A stretch of DNA of 64,000 nt from Myroides sp. WP-1 (GCF_014145635.1 NZ_JACHTC010000004.1:186001-250000); one strand, 5' to 3'; counted from the first letter of the stretch, positions 53,293-62,430 are shown. Numbers and translations are program-made. Notes: a model not told the origin generated them from the letters alone.

Positions 53293-54036
53293 CTACTCCA
53301 CTTCCATCAAACAATAGAAATGCACTACGCCATCTACGCAAATTTGGTAATGTAGTTGGTGGTTTTCTTGTAAGAAATGAACCTCGCACTTATCGTTGAT
53401 ACGGGTTTCTTTTAAGAAGTGCATATCAATCACTTGTATTTTATCTACTTCTTCCTGGCAAGCAAAAGCTGCGTCAATGCACCATTCGAGGTATTTGATG
53501 TTTGTGACGTGTTTCACCATATCCAAATCGGATAGTTTTACTCGAAGTTCATCAATTTTGTTATAGGTCCCTTTGTATAGCTTCGCAAATTCAGCTTGTG
53601 TTACCTTTTTATCGGTGTATTTGATAAAATGTTCATGGGGTAGTGCTATAAGTTCAGGTCGACGGCGTTCGGTATTGATAATGACCCATAAAGAAGTAGC
53701 CACCGCGATTAGTTGATCTTTGAGGTATACCTCAAAATTACGGATAGAACGCACCCCATCTAGGCGTTCAATCCACGTGTGAATAGTGATTTCATCTTGC
53801 CATTGCGGGAGTTGTTCCGCTTTCTTCTCAATTCGAAATTTGCTGAGTACCCAAGCTTGGTTGTGTTCTTTTAAATCCCAAAAACTAATTCCGCCAAGTA
53901 CCGAGTGATCTGCCGAAACACTTTGAATGAGTTTACATAAATCTACCCACTTCAGATGTCCAGAAGGAGAACATGCAAAGAAGTCGATTTCGTAGGACTG
54001 TTGGTGAATGGAGGTGAATTGATTAGAAATGGGCAT
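53293..54036 (-). CDS. acyl-ACP thioesterase (FatA/FatB-like)
   Basis: A 247-residue double hot-dog enzyme. The first half has YEIDFFACSPSGHLKWVDLCKLIQSVSADHS, WVLSKFRIEKKAEQLPQWQDEITIHTWIERLDGVRSIRNFEVY and ATSLWVIINTERRRPELI, as in the plant FatA/FatB type. The second half has the catalytic-region DLDMVKHVTNIKYLEWCIDAAF (Asn-His pattern). It releases free fatty acids from acyl carrier protein. It is at the 3' end of a minus-strand run, six bases after miaA, and stops just where the repeat field begins. Confidence 0.9.
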   Translation of the reverse strand: MPISNQFTSIHQQSYEIDFFACSPSGHLKWVDLCKLIQSVSADHSVLGGISFWDLKEHNQAWVLSKFRIEKKAEQLPQWQDEITIHTWIERLDGVRSIRNFEVYLKDQLIAVATSLWVIINTERRRPELIALPHEHFIKYTDKKVTQAEFAKLYKGTYNKIDELRVKLSDLDMVKHVTNIKYLEWCIDAAFACQEEVDKIQVIDMHFLKETRINDKCEVHFLQENHQLHYQICVDGVVHFYCLMEVE

Positions 54037-54042
54037 AATGAT

Positions 54043-54963
54043 TTAGTTTAGTTGCTTGGTAATAGCAGCAATAATTTGCTTGGGATCTGTTTGATAATCA
54101 TACCAAGTAGCGTTTGGCGTTCTTTTAAACCAAGTAATTTGTCTCTTGGCAAAACGACGCGTGTTCTTTTTAATTTCTTCGATAGCTTCTTCCATCGTAC
54201 CGTGTCCATTAAAATAATGGAATAATTCACGATAGCCTACCGTTTGTAGCGCGTTTCGTTCTTGATGTGGCAGTAAGGCTTGAACTTCGTCAAGTAAACC
54301 TGCTTTTAGCATGAGATCCACTCGTTTATTGATTCGTTCGTACATCATCTCACGTGGAGCTTCTAAGCCAACAACAATTGGTACAAAGTTTCGGCTGATC
54401 TTCTTTTTTGCTAAGAAACTAGAGTAGGGTTGTCCTGTTCCGATAGAAACCTCTAAAGCGCGGGTAACACGCTGCGGATTGTCTAACGCTACTTTGTCAT
54501 AGTGTACAGGGTCTAGTTCTTTTAGTCTTTCTTGTAAATAAGGCAACCCTTTTTCTTCTAAGGCTTGGTTGAGTTCTTCGCGTATACGAGGATCGATATC
54601 CGGAAATTCGTCTAATCCCTCTAAAATGGCATTGACGTATAGACCAGAACCACCGACCATAACTTGTATGTTGTGCTGTTCAAATAAGCGATCTAAAAGG
54701 GCGATACCTTCGCGTTCAAAGTCACCCACAGAGTAGGAATCTTGAATGCTAATATGTTGAATAAAGTGATGAGGAACCGCAGCGAGTTCTTCAGGTGAAG
54801 GAACTGCAGTGCCTAAGGTCATTTCTTTAAAGAATTGACGGCTATCGCAAGATAAAATTTCACATTGAAAATGTTGGGCTAGTTGGATGGCCAAAGCTGT
54901 TTTTCCTATTGCTGTAGGACCAATAACCACTAGTAAATAATTTGTTTTATCGGGTAAAGACAT
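54043..54963 (-). CDS. miaA: tRNA dimethylallyltransferase
   Basis: A 306-residue enzyme adding the dimethylallyl group to A37 of tRNAs reading UNN codons. The P-loop VIGPTAIGKTALAIQLAQ, the motif ILSCDSRQFFKEMTLGTA, VMVGGSGLYVNAILEG and TRRFAKRQITWFKR, plus AVEVS-like ALEVSIGTGQPYS, are diagnostic. It overlaps the ion-channel gene upstream by 17 bases and is followed by the thioesterase gene: one transcription unit. Standard length and complete. Confidence 0.97.
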   Translation of the reverse strand: MSLPDKTNYLLVVIGPTAIGKTALAIQLAQHFQCEILSCDSRQFFKEMTLGTAVPSPEELAAVPHHFIQHISIQDSYSVGDFEREGIALLDRLFEQHNIQVMVGGSGLYVNAILEGLDEFPDIDPRIREELNQALEEKGLPYLQERLKELDPVHYDKVALDNPQRVTRALEVSIGTGQPYSSFLAKKKISRNFVPIVVGLEAPREMMYERINKRVDLMLKAGLLDEVQALLPHQERNALQTVGYRELFHYFNGHGTMEEAIEEIKKNTRRFAKRQITWFKRTPNATWYDYQTDPKQIIAAITKQLN

Positions 54964-55801
54964 CTCCTAATTTTTGTCCGCAATTATAGCAATAATTAGC
55001 GTCATCATCATAAATAGTTGTTGTACAAGAAGAACATGTTCTTCTTCGTCTAGCATCGACGCTTTTATTGCGTTTTAGACTAGTAAATTCTGCTGTTACA
55101 ATTCCTGTCGGCACGGCAATAATACCGTATCCCATAATCATAATAAAGGAAGCAATCATCTGACCTATTGTGGTTTGAGGAGCAATATCTCCATATCCAA
55201 CAGTAGTTAGTGTTACAATACACCAATAGATACTTCTCGGAATACTTGTAAAACCATTATCCTTGCCTTCAATGACATACATCAAGGCACCTAGTAAGAT
55301 AGAAACCACGACAATGAAGTAAATGAAAACAATAATTTTCGTTCGACTGGCTTTGATGGCTAGTTTTAAATTCGATTCTTGTCCGATGTAAGGAACCAAG
55401 TTTAATATACCAAATAAACGCAGTAAACGAAGAGCTCTAACAACAGATAGAACACCTAAATCCGAAACGAAGAACGACAGATACATCGGCATAATCGAAA
55501 TCAAATCGACAATACCATAAAAGCTAAAGATGTATTTTAACGGCTGTTTGTTACAGATAATCCGCAATACATATTCAATCGTAAAGAAGATTGTAATCAC
55601 CCATTCCAATACCTTTAAAAGGGTGTGATGTTTCATGTCGTAACTCTCAATCGATTCCAACATAACCAAAATCACACTCAACAAAATCACGGCTAATAAA
55701 ACTAGGTCAAATAGTTTACCAGCAAAGGTGTTGGATCCATAGATGATGATATAAATCTTCTGCTTTAGAATATCCCACTTATTTTTTAGTCTGCGTCTCA
55801 A
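54947..55801 (-). CDS. voltage-gated-like potassium channel with C-terminal zinc ribbon, TTG start
   Basis: A 284-residue six-helix ion-transport protein. The S4-like LSVVRALRLLRLFGILNLVP carries regularly spaced Arg, and the pore is IYWCIVTLTTVGYGDIAPQT with the K+-filter TVGYGD. The last 40 residues are a zinc ribbon: CSSC and CYNC (CxxC...CxxC), unusual in this family. The frame begins with TTG (55801); no ATG occurs before the first helix and a stop lies a few codons upstream, so TTG is likely the true start. It lies 12 bases after the exonuclease gene and overlaps miaA. Confidence 0.92.
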   Translation of the reverse strand: MRRRLKNKWDILKQKIYIIIYGSNTFAGKLFDLVLLAVILLSVILVMLESIESYDMKHHTLLKVLEWVITIFFTIEYVLRIICNKQPLKYIFSFYGIVDLISIMPMYLSFFVSDLGVLSVVRALRLLRLFGILNLVPYIGQESNLKLAIKASRTKIIVFIYFIVVVSILLGALMYVIEGKDNGFTSIPRSIYWCIVTLTTVGYGDIAPQTTIGQMIASFIMIMGYGIIAVPTGIVTAEFTSLKRNKSVDARRRRTCSSCTTTIYDDDANYCYNCGQKLGDVFTR

Positions 55802-55813
55802 CGTATATACTTT

Positions 55814-57163
55814 TTAATAATGGATTAATTTATAACCTGTTTTTTTATTCAAATAATTGAGAATAATATTTCTGTTGTTTCTGTGAAAGGTAATTGGAGT
55901 GATGTTAGCTGCGATTCTCGCAGGATCGTTGATTTGGTAATTTAAATCATAAAAACAATACCCCGATAATTTTCCATTCTCTAATACAACTGCGCTTCTC
56001 TCATTAATTGTACGTCCTTTATCTAAGATAAGCACATGGCTGTCATCAATATTGTAATTTTGTAACAAGCTAAGCAATAGTTTGTTGTATTCTGTATAAT
56101 CCAAATCAAAAGTAGTGCAAAAAGTTTCTTCTGTTACTTTTTTTGATTTTTTTTCATGAAGCACCTCCAGATAAAACGGAACTTCGAGTTCAGCCGTAAT
56201 CTTATCCACAAATTTTCTTCCTTCCGCTAGGGAGGTAAAAGCCATGTGGTTCTTCTTTCTGCCGTCTGTTTTTTCAAGGCTGAAATAGAAATACCCTTGT
56301 AGGTTAGTTTTTACATATAACGAGTAAGGAAATATTCCTTTTTTAGTAATCTTGTTGTATTTCGGTTTATTTAAAAGTACCTCTTCTGCTTCTTTTAAGA
56401 TGGCAATTAACTCGTTTCCTGTTTTTTCAAAGGTTACGGTGTAGGTTTCCTTTTGAACTTTTTTGAACAACACAGAGTTATTAGTAAAATGCTGCATGAT
56501 TTTCTTCTTGATGTTGCGGCTTTTACCAATGAAAATAATAACACCTTCTTCATTGTGGATGTAGTATATACCTACAGAAGTAGGAAGGTTGTCTGTAATG
56601 TCAAAAAATTTGGGATTAAGTCCAGTTTTAATATCAGACTTAATCATGCTAGTTAAGATTGTTTTTTCTGTGTCTTTGGATAAAAGTAGCTGAAATAGTT
56701 TAAGCGTTGCGAGAGCATCTCCATAGGCACGGTGACGATCGGCTAGGGGAATTCCCAAGTTTCTAACCAATTTACCTAGGCTATATGAAGGCATTTCGGG
56801 CAATAGTTTTTGTGCTAATTCCACTGTACACAGGGTATCCTTTTGAAAGTCGTACCCCAATCGGCTAAATTCATTGCGAAGTACGCGGTAGTCAAAAGCG
56901 GCATTATGTGCAACAAGGACACAATCTTCCGTCATTTCAATAATTCGTTTAGCTAATTCGTAAAACTTAGGTGCAAGGCGTAACATCGCGCTGTTAATAC
57001 CCGTGAGTTTTACAACAAAAGGTTGTATTTCTTTTTCAGGATTAACTAAACTAATGAGTTGATCCACGATTTGGTGACCATCAAATTTATAGATGGCAAT
57101 CTCGGTTATCCCTTCCTCATTAAATTGACCACCAGTGGTCTCTATATCTAAAACTGCGTACAA
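55814..57163 (-). CDS. DnaQ-like exonuclease fused to GIY-YIG nuclease domain, TTG start
   Basis: A 449-residue fusion. Residues 1-165 are a DEDDh 3'-5' exonuclease: VLDIETTGG (Asp, Glu), VAHNAAFDYRVLRNEF (Asp) and HRAYGDALAT (His and Asp). Residues about 190-285 are a GIY-YIG domain (SVGIYYIHNEEGVIIFIGKSRNIKKKI, ETYTVTFEKTGNELIAILKEAEEVLLNKPKYN) like the UvrC N-terminus. The rest is an unassigned C-terminal domain. Such proteins occur widely in Bacteroidota and may act in repair. The start is TTG at 57163; eight bases separate it from the PLP-protein gene upstream. Confidence 0.92.
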   Translation of the reverse strand: MYAVLDIETTGGQFNEEGITEIAIYKFDGHQIVDQLISLVNPEKEIQPFVVKLTGINSAMLRLAPKFYELAKRIIEMTEDCVLVAHNAAFDYRVLRNEFSRLGYDFQKDTLCTVELAQKLLPEMPSYSLGKLVRNLGIPLADRHRAYGDALATLKLFQLLLSKDTEKTILTSMIKSDIKTGLNPKFFDITDNLPTSVGIYYIHNEEGVIIFIGKSRNIKKKIMQHFTNNSVLFKKVQKETYTVTFEKTGNELIAILKEAEEVLLNKPKYNKITKKGIFPYSLYVKTNLQGYFYFSLEKTDGRKKNHMAFTSLAEGRKFVDKITAELEVPFYLEVLHEKKSKKVTEETFCTTFDLDYTEYNKLLLSLLQNYNIDDSHVLILDKGRTINERSAVVLENGKLSGYCFYDLNYQINDPARIAANITPITFHRNNRNIILNYLNKKTGYKLIHY

Positions 57164-57171
57164 TACTATAC

Positions 57172-57858
57172 TTATTTGTTTAATTCGTAATTGCGTTCTC
57201 CAAAAATAGTACTCCCTATTCTGATCATGGTACTTCCGCTAGCAATAGCAATAGGGTAGTCGTTACTCATCCCCATTGATAAAGTATCACAAGCAACATT
57301 AGGCAAGTGATTGTAGTTTGTTTGTACCTTTTCAAAAATAGTGTTTAGCGTAGAAAATTCTTGTTTAATTTGATCTTGGTTTGCTGTGAAAGTTGCCATT
57401 CCCATTAACCCTTGGATCTTAATATTGGTAAGAGCTTTAAACTCATCACTGTTTAGCAATTCAAAAAGTTCGTCTTCACTTAGTCCGAATTTCGTTTCTT
57501 CATCTGCAATAAACAGTTGTAGTAAACAGGCAATTACGCGATTATTTCGCTTCGCTTGTTTATCAATCTCAACGAGTAAACGCAGGCTGTCAACAGCGTG
57601 AATTAAAGCAACAAACGGAGCCATGTACTTCACTTTGTTGCGTTGTACGTGACCTATCATATGCCAGGCTATATCCTTGGGTAGAGCCTCATATTTATCC
57701 GTCATTTCTTGTATCTTATTTTCACCGAAAATTCTTTGTCCTGCCTCATATGCCTCTAAAATAGCCGCATTGGGCTTCGTTTTAGAAACAGCTACTAAGC
57801 TTACTTCTGTAGGAAGTTCAGCCTTAATTCGTTTGAGATTCTCAGCAATCATTGACAT
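57172..57858 (-). CDS. YggS-family pyridoxal-phosphate homeostasis protein
   Basis: A 228-residue PLP-binding protein. Conserved VSLVAVSKTKPNAAILEAYEAGQRIFGENKIQEM holds the PLP Lys (about 26), then WHMIGHVQRNKVKYM, IQGLMGMATF, LSMGMSNDYPIAIASGSTMIRIGSTIFGER. It keeps free PLP in balance; it has no known catalytic role. It sits in the minus-strand run between DUF1015 and the exonuclease fusion gene. Confidence 0.95.
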   Translation of the reverse strand: MSMIAENLKRIKAELPTEVSLVAVSKTKPNAAILEAYEAGQRIFGENKIQEMTDKYEALPKDIAWHMIGHVQRNKVKYMAPFVALIHAVDSLRLLVEIDKQAKRNNRVIACLLQLFIADEETKFGLSEDELFELLNSDEFKALTNIKIQGLMGMATFTANQDQIKQEFSTLNTIFEKVQTNYNHLPNVACDTLSMGMSNDYPIAIASGSTMIRIGSTIFGERNYELNK

Positions 57859-57871
57859 TATCTTGTTTTTT

Positions 57872-59089
57872 TTAAATTTCGTAAGTTAATAACCCATTCA
57901 TGAATTTTGGTTCAATATAGGTGCTTTTTGGCGGCATGATTAAATCGTGGTCCGCAACTAGTTTGATCTCTTGTACATTCGTTGGATACAACATAAAGCC
58001 CACTTCATACTCCCCGTCATCAACTAGTTCTTTAATGGCTACAATAGATTCATTTCCAGGAATGTAATCAATTCTAGCGTCATTTCTTAAATCGTCTAAC
58101 CCCAAGATAGGATTTAAAACAGCATCATACAATATTTGTGCATCTAATTGTAGCAATATATCGTCTGTTTTTATTTTTTCTTTGAGTTTGAGCGAGTAAA
58201 AATCACCGTCTAAATACATACCAAATTCCATCTTTTTAGAAGGTTTCCACAACTGTTGTTGTTTGTTTTTTACTGTAAATTTTTCACTTAGTAGAGCGAT
58301 AAACTCTTCTTTGGTATGATTGTTTAAGTCGTGAATAATTCGATTAAACTCGTATATTTTAATATTGTTCTCTGCAATTAAATAGGTCATCACTGTATTG
58401 CTATGCGAATGCGGTTCAAACCCATTTTCTTGTTTGAGTAAAGCAGCAGAGGCAAAGCGGTGATGGCCATCAGCGATGTACATTTCCGGAATGTTGTCAA
58501 ATTCTTGACATAACCAATCAATACACGCCTGATCGTCAACTTTCCAAATCGTGTGTCTCTCTTTGGTTACGGTTGTAAAATCGTAGATAGGTCTGTTCTC
58601 TTTGTATGCCGCAATCCAAGCATTGATATTCTCCTTATCGGGATACATCATCAATACAGGTTCCGTATTAAATCGACTGTGGTATAAGTACTCTTTGAAC
58701 AAGTTTACGCGATATTCTAGGGTATCTTCATGTCGTTTAATAACATTATTCTCGTAATCTTCGATGCAAGTACCTGCTACTATACCAGTAAATTTCCAGC
58801 TTTTAGTTTCTATTTGATAGAGATATAAAACAGGATGATCTTCCTTTGTTAGAATACCTTCTTTTTTGAAATCATTAAATTTCGCAGCCACCATTTTAAA
58901 ACGCTTGTCGCTAGTTACCTTTTGTGGGTTAACGTAAGCAGGGTGCAAAACGTGTATGAAAGAAAAAGGATTGTAATCTAAAAGATAGGCCAACTCTACC
59001 GCATTGTAATCTTCAAAAGATCGACAAGTGACTAAATTAGCTTTATCTCGTGTGGGGCGTATACCCTGAAAAGGAATTATTTTTGCCAT
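57872..59089 (-). CDS. DUF1015 family protein
   Basis: A 405-residue soluble protein. ARPIIPFQGIRP-like start (AKIIPFQGIRPTRDKANLV), then FIHVLHPAYVNP and VLYLYQIE, and the hallmark MYIADGHHRFASAALLKQEN about 205-225. The family includes the free-serine kinase SerK of archaea and the SbnI protein of staphylococci, so a small-molecule kinase is possible, but the role in Bacteroidota is unsettled. It is upstream of the YggS gene by 13 bases and probably cotranscribed. Confidence 0.92.
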   Translation of the reverse strand: MAKIIPFQGIRPTRDKANLVTCRSFEDYNAVELAYLLDYNPFSFIHVLHPAYVNPQKVTSDKRFKMVAAKFNDFKKEGILTKEDHPVLYLYQIETKSWKFTGIVAGTCIEDYENNVIKRHEDTLEYRVNLFKEYLYHSRFNTEPVLMMYPDKENINAWIAAYKENRPIYDFTTVTKERHTIWKVDDQACIDWLCQEFDNIPEMYIADGHHRFASAALLKQENGFEPHSHSNTVMTYLIAENNIKIYEFNRIIHDLNNHTKEEFIALLSEKFTVKNKQQQLWKPSKKMEFGMYLDGDFYSLKLKEKIKTDDILLQLDAQILYDAVLNPILGLDDLRNDARIDYIPGNESIVAIKELVDDGEYEVGFMLYPTNVQEIKLVADHDLIMPPKSTYIEPKFMNGLLTYEI

Positions 59090-59110
59090 TCTTTACTATA
59101 TGGTATCAAA

Positions 59111-59145
59111 AAATAAGACAATCGACAATGAATATCGATTGTCTT
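59111..59145 (-). terminator. terminator of the 3-hydroxyacyl-CoA dehydrogenase gene
   Basis: AAGACAATCGA (59115-59125) and TCGATTGTCTT (59135-59145) form an 11-bp stem over nine bases. On the minus strand it runs into ATTTTTTG. It separates this gene from the DUF1015 unit. Confidence 0.75.
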
Positions 59146-59176
59146 GATATGATTGTTTGTTTTTGTTACTTTTCAA

Positions 59177-60064
59177 TTAAGAAAACATTTTCGCTACTTT
59201 TTCTGCTTTTTTGCTTTCTGAATAATCATAAAATCCTTCGCCTGATTTTACACCTAATTTACCAGCCATTACCATATTAACTAGTAAAGGACATGGAGCG
59301 TATTTTGGATTTTTAAAGCCATCATACATTACATTAAGGATAGACAAACATACATCTAAACCGATGAAATCAGCTAATTGTAGAGGTCCCATTGGATGAG
59401 CCATTCCCAATTTCATTACTGTATCGATTTCTTCCACGCCTGCAACACCATTGTATAGGGTTTCAATTGCCTCATTGATCATTGGCATTAAGATGCGGTT
59501 TGCTACGAAACCAGGGTAATCATTTACCTCTGTAGGTGTTTTGTCTAATTTTAATGACAAGTCCATAATGGCTTTAGTTACTTCATCTGTGGTATTATAT
59601 CCTCTGATGATTTCTACTAATTTCATGATAGGCACTGGATTCATAAAGTGCATTCCTATAACGCGCGCTGGATTTTTTACTACAGATGCAATTTGCGTAA
59701 TAGAAATAGAAGACGTGTTTGAAGCTAAGATAATATCCTCTCTACAAACAGCGCTTAATTCTTTGAAAATGTTTAGCTTTAAATTTATATTTTCTGTTGC
59801 TGCTTCAATAACTAAATCCGCATTAACAACGCCATCTTTTATTTCTGTATAAGTAATGATATTTTCGATCGTTGCTTTTTTATCTGCTTCTGTGATAGCA
59901 CCTTTCGCAATCATTCGATCTAAATTTTTGCTAATCGTATTCATTCCTCTTTCAATTGCTTGTTCAGAGATATCGATTAAAAGTACTTTAAAGCCTTTTT
60001 GAGCGAAAGTATGAGCAATTCCATTTCCCATTGTTCCTGCACCAATTACAGCAATATTTTTCAT
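59177..60064 (-). CDS. 3-hydroxybutyryl-CoA dehydrogenase
   Basis: A 295-residue NAD(P)-dependent enzyme. The Rossmann motif is VIGAGTMGNGIAHTFAQKGFKV, then LDRMIAKGAI, ADLVIEAATENINLK, ILASNTSSISITQIA, GMHFMNPVPIMKLVEIIRG (catalytic His) and the C-terminal NRILMPMINEAIETLYNGVA. It oxidises 3-hydroxyacyl-CoA of short chain. It is single-domain, the size of the PaaH/Hbd group. It follows the Gfo/Idh/MocA gene after 33 bases and is probably in one transcript with it. Confidence 0.95.
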   Translation of the reverse strand: MKNIAVIGAGTMGNGIAHTFAQKGFKVLLIDISEQAIERGMNTISKNLDRMIAKGAITEADKKATIENIITYTEIKDGVVNADLVIEAATENINLKLNIFKELSAVCREDIILASNTSSISITQIASVVKNPARVIGMHFMNPVPIMKLVEIIRGYNTTDEVTKAIMDLSLKLDKTPTEVNDYPGFVANRILMPMINEAIETLYNGVAGVEEIDTVMKLGMAHPMGPLQLADFIGLDVCLSILNVMYDGFKNPKYAPCPLLVNMVMAGKLGVKSGEGFYDYSESKKAEKVAKMFS

Positions 60065-60097
60065 AAGATATGTAGTATTTACGTGTTAATTTTAAAG

Positions 60098-61063
60098 TTA
60101 GTTTTTAAATGCTTCTATGATTTGGTAGGCTAAGCGCAAGGCTTTTGTACCGTCTTCTAGTGTTACGATAGGTCTTGTTTTGTTGACAATGGCATCGTGA
60201 AACGTTTCTAGCTCATCTAAGATAGCATTATTTGGTAAAACCGTTGGATTGTCATAGTAAATTTGTTTCTTTAATCCTTCGGCATTTTGTAAGATAAGAT
60301 CGAAATCACCTGGTGTTTCAGGGGCATCTTTCATTTTTACTACCTCACATGTTTTTTCTAGGTAATCTACTGAAATATAGGCATCACGTTGAAAGAAACG
60401 CGATTTTCTCATATTTTTCATAGAGATTCTGCTTGCCGTAACGTTGGCAACACAACCATTTTCAAATTCAATTCGCGCATTGGCAATATCGGGTGATTCA
60501 CTTAAAACAGAAACACCACTAGCACTCACGTGTTTTACAGGAGAGTCTACCACGCTTAAAATTGCATCTAAATCGTGGATCATTAAGTCTAAAACCACAG
60601 GAACATCTGTTCCTCTAGGGTTAAACTCAGCCAAGCGATGTGTTTCGATAAACATTGGATTTTCAATCTTTGATCGAACAGATACAAAAGCAGGATTAAA
60701 ACGCTCCACATGTCCTACTTGTCCCAAGACGTTGTATTGTTGTGCGAGTTCGATAATAGCTTCTGCTTCTGCAACAGTTGTGGTAATTGGTTTTTCTAAG
60801 AAAACGTGTTTTCCCGCTTCGATCGCTTTTTTAGCACAGTCAAAATGAGAAAGGGTAGGAGTCACAATATCAATAACATCAACAGCCTGAATTAATTCGT
60901 CAATGCTGTCAAATTGGGTATACCCAAATTCTTGTGCTACTTTGTTTGCATTTTCTTTAAAAGGGTCATAAAAACCTACTAGTTCGTATTTTTCTGATTG
61001 GTTGAGCAAACGCAAGTGAATTTTACCTAAATGCCCAGCTCCCAATACGCCAATTTTAAGCAT
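60098..61063 (-). CDS. Gfo/Idh/MocA family oxidoreductase
   Basis: A 321-residue NAD(P)-dependent oxidoreductase. The Rossmann start is IGVLGAGHLGKIHLRLLNQS, the EKP motif KHVFLEKPITTTVAEAEAII (catalytic Lys), GQVGHVERFNPAF, and the C-terminal domain with VLDLMIHDLDAILSVV. The substrate is not evident; in flavobacteria this gene often stands with 3-hydroxyacyl-CoA dehydrogenase, as here. A -7-like TATTTTTG (61080-61087, minus) is upstream. Confidence 0.92.
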   Translation of the reverse strand: MLKIGVLGAGHLGKIHLRLLNQSEKYELVGFYDPFKENANKVAQEFGYTQFDSIDELIQAVDVIDIVTPTLSHFDCAKKAIEAGKHVFLEKPITTTVAEAEAIIELAQQYNVLGQVGHVERFNPAFVSVRSKIENPMFIETHRLAEFNPRGTDVPVVLDLMIHDLDAILSVVDSPVKHVSASGVSVLSESPDIANARIEFENGCVANVTASRISMKNMRKSRFFQRDAYISVDYLEKTCEVVKMKDAPETPGDFDLILQNAEGLKKQIYYDNPTVLPNNAILDELETFHDAIVNKTRPIVTLEDGTKALRLAYQIIEAFKN

Positions 61064-61183
61064 AAAAAATTATTTTGAACAAAAATAAAACTTATTTATG
61101 GAATGGGTAAAATTTAAGCTTTAAATCTTTTGCAATACTTTGTTTGGATGGGATTAAAAGGTGCTTTTTATAAAAATATTGGT

Positions 61184-61191
61184 TACTTTTG
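61184..61191 (+). promoter_or_regulatory. -7 box of pcm, deciding its start
   Basis: TACTTTTG matches TAnnTTTG and lies 19 bases before the GTG start at 61211. It sits inside the longer reading frame that begins at 61130, so translation from that upstream ATG is unlikely. Confidence 0.6.
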
Positions 61192-61210
61192 TGTAAATTA
61201 TTTAAATACA

Positions 61211-61852
61211 GTGAAGGATTCTACGAAGCATCAGGGATTGCGCAATCAGTTGGTTGAAGCATTGAAGGAGAAAGGCATTGAAGATCAAGCCGTACTTCAG
61301 GCGATTAGACGCATTCCTAGACATTTATTTATAGATTCAAGTTTTGAAAATTTTGCCTATCAAAATACAGCTTTTCCCATCGGAGCAGGTCAAACGATCT
61401 CGCATCCGTATACTGTAGCTTTTCAATCGCAGTTGTTACAGGTAAAACCCGAAGATAAAGTATTGGAAATAGGAACGGGAAGTGGCTATCAAACGGCGGT
61501 TTTGGTCGCAATGGGAGCTCGTGTTTACAGCATTGAACGTCAATTGGAGTTGTATAAGAAAACATCTCTATTGTTGCCTAAATTGGGTATTCGTCCCAAA
61601 TTATTAACCTTTGGAGATGGATATAAAGGATTGCCCAACTATGCACCTTTTGACTCTATTATCGTAACTGCAGGTGCCCCTTTTATTCCTCAGGCCCTAA
61701 TGGGACAACTCAAAGTAGGCGGACGTATGATAATTCCTGTTGGAGAAGATCAACAAACCATGATTGAACTTATCCGTTTAAATGAAACCCAATTTGAAAA
61801 ACACGAACATGGAGATTTTAAATTTGTACCCATGTTAGAAAATAAAAATTAG
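61211..61852 (+). CDS. pcm: protein-L-isoaspartate O-methyltransferase
   Basis: A 213-residue SAM enzyme repairing damaged aspartyl residues. KHQGLRNQLVEALKEKG opens the family sequence, then IPRHLFIDSSFENFAYQNTAFPIGAGQTISHPY, the SAM motif VLEIGTGSGYQTAVL and IVTAGAPFIPQALMGQLKVGGRMIIPVG. The GTG at 61211 is taken as start because family members begin there and a promoter box lies just before it; the frame itself opens at 61130. A strong terminator follows at 61861. Confidence 0.93.
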   Translation: MKDSTKHQGLRNQLVEALKEKGIEDQAVLQAIRRIPRHLFIDSSFENFAYQNTAFPIGAGQTISHPYTVAFQSQLLQVKPEDKVLEIGTGSGYQTAVLVAMGARVYSIERQLELYKKTSLLLPKLGIRPKLLTFGDGYKGLPNYAPFDSIIVTAGAPFIPQALMGQLKVGGRMIIPVGEDQQTMIELIRLNETQFEKHEHGDFKFVPMLENKN

Positions 61853-61860
61853 ATACAAGC

Positions 61861-61890
61861 AAAAAGCATCTCATTTGAGATGCTTTTTTT
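61861..61890 (+). terminator. terminator after pcm
   Basis: AAAAAGCATCTCA pairs with TTGAGATGCTTTTT (61873-61890 region), with a very short loop and a T-run. Converges towards the DsrE gene end. Confidence 0.8.
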
Positions 61891-61923
61891 GTTGAAAAAA
61901 ATTATTAAGGTTTGTTGTTTGTT

Positions 61924-62358
61924 CTAGATAGAAAGCGTGTTATATTGCTTTTCGTTTAGTTGGAACATGTACTTGTGTGCATTGGGAGTTCCTACAAAAT
62001 ACGCAGGTAAATCTTGCAAATCCACCCCGTATACTTGAAGCGCAAATTCACATACTACAAGTTTGATTCCCGCTTTGTTTGCTCCATCTAAGATTGGTCG
62101 TAATTCTTTGTCATTTAGTTCCTGTACCATTTGTCCCATAATGACAATTTCAAAGGTAAGTGCAGGATTCGCTTGTTTCATCTCAGAGCCCGTCATAATG
62201 GAAGCACGTAAGTTTTTGGTCGATTGTACCAAAATGGCATATTTATCTCCTGTGGTTACTTGTAATGCAGATTCGTTCTTTGCATGCGTAAGGTTTGTCG
62301 CATTTACCACAGTCGTGGCTCCAATTAGCACGGCAATAGCCCATAGCATTGTTTTCAT
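61924..62358 (-). CDS. periplasmic DsrE-family protein
   Basis: A 144-residue exported protein with signal MKTMLWAIAVLIGATTVVNA. The DsrE/F-like fold is suggested by KYAILVQSTKNLRASIM, FEIVIMGQMVQEL and IKLVVCEFALQVYGVDLQDLP, the last holding a Cys at the position of the sulfur-handling residue. Probably a thiol or sulfur-transfer protein of the periplasm. It is divergent from a small membrane protein, with a palindromic operator between. Confidence 0.8.
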   Translation of the reverse strand: MKTMLWAIAVLIGATTVVNATNLTHAKNESALQVTTGDKYAILVQSTKNLRASIMTGSEMKQANPALTFEIVIMGQMVQELNDKELRPILDGANKAGIKLVVCEFALQVYGVDLQDLPAYFVGTPNAHKYMFQLNEKQYNTLSI

Positions 62359-62416
62359 ACTTAACTATTTTGATGTTTGTTTACAGCAAATCTACTTCGT
62401 GATAACAAAGATTACA

Positions 62417-62430
62417 GTAACAAATGTTAC
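62417..62430. promoter_or_regulatory. palindromic operator GTAAC-N4-GTTAC
   Basis: GTAACAAATGTTAC, a perfect dyad between the divergent DsrE and membrane-protein genes. The form resembles operators of Crp/Fnr-family regulators in Bacteroidota (inference). It lies 54 bases before the membrane-protein start and 59 before that of DsrE. Confidence 0.5.

Noticed and set aside
52273..53399. Three similar open frames in the repeat field as genes
   Set aside because: They arise from the repeat itself, have no start context, and encode the same drifting low-complexity peptide.
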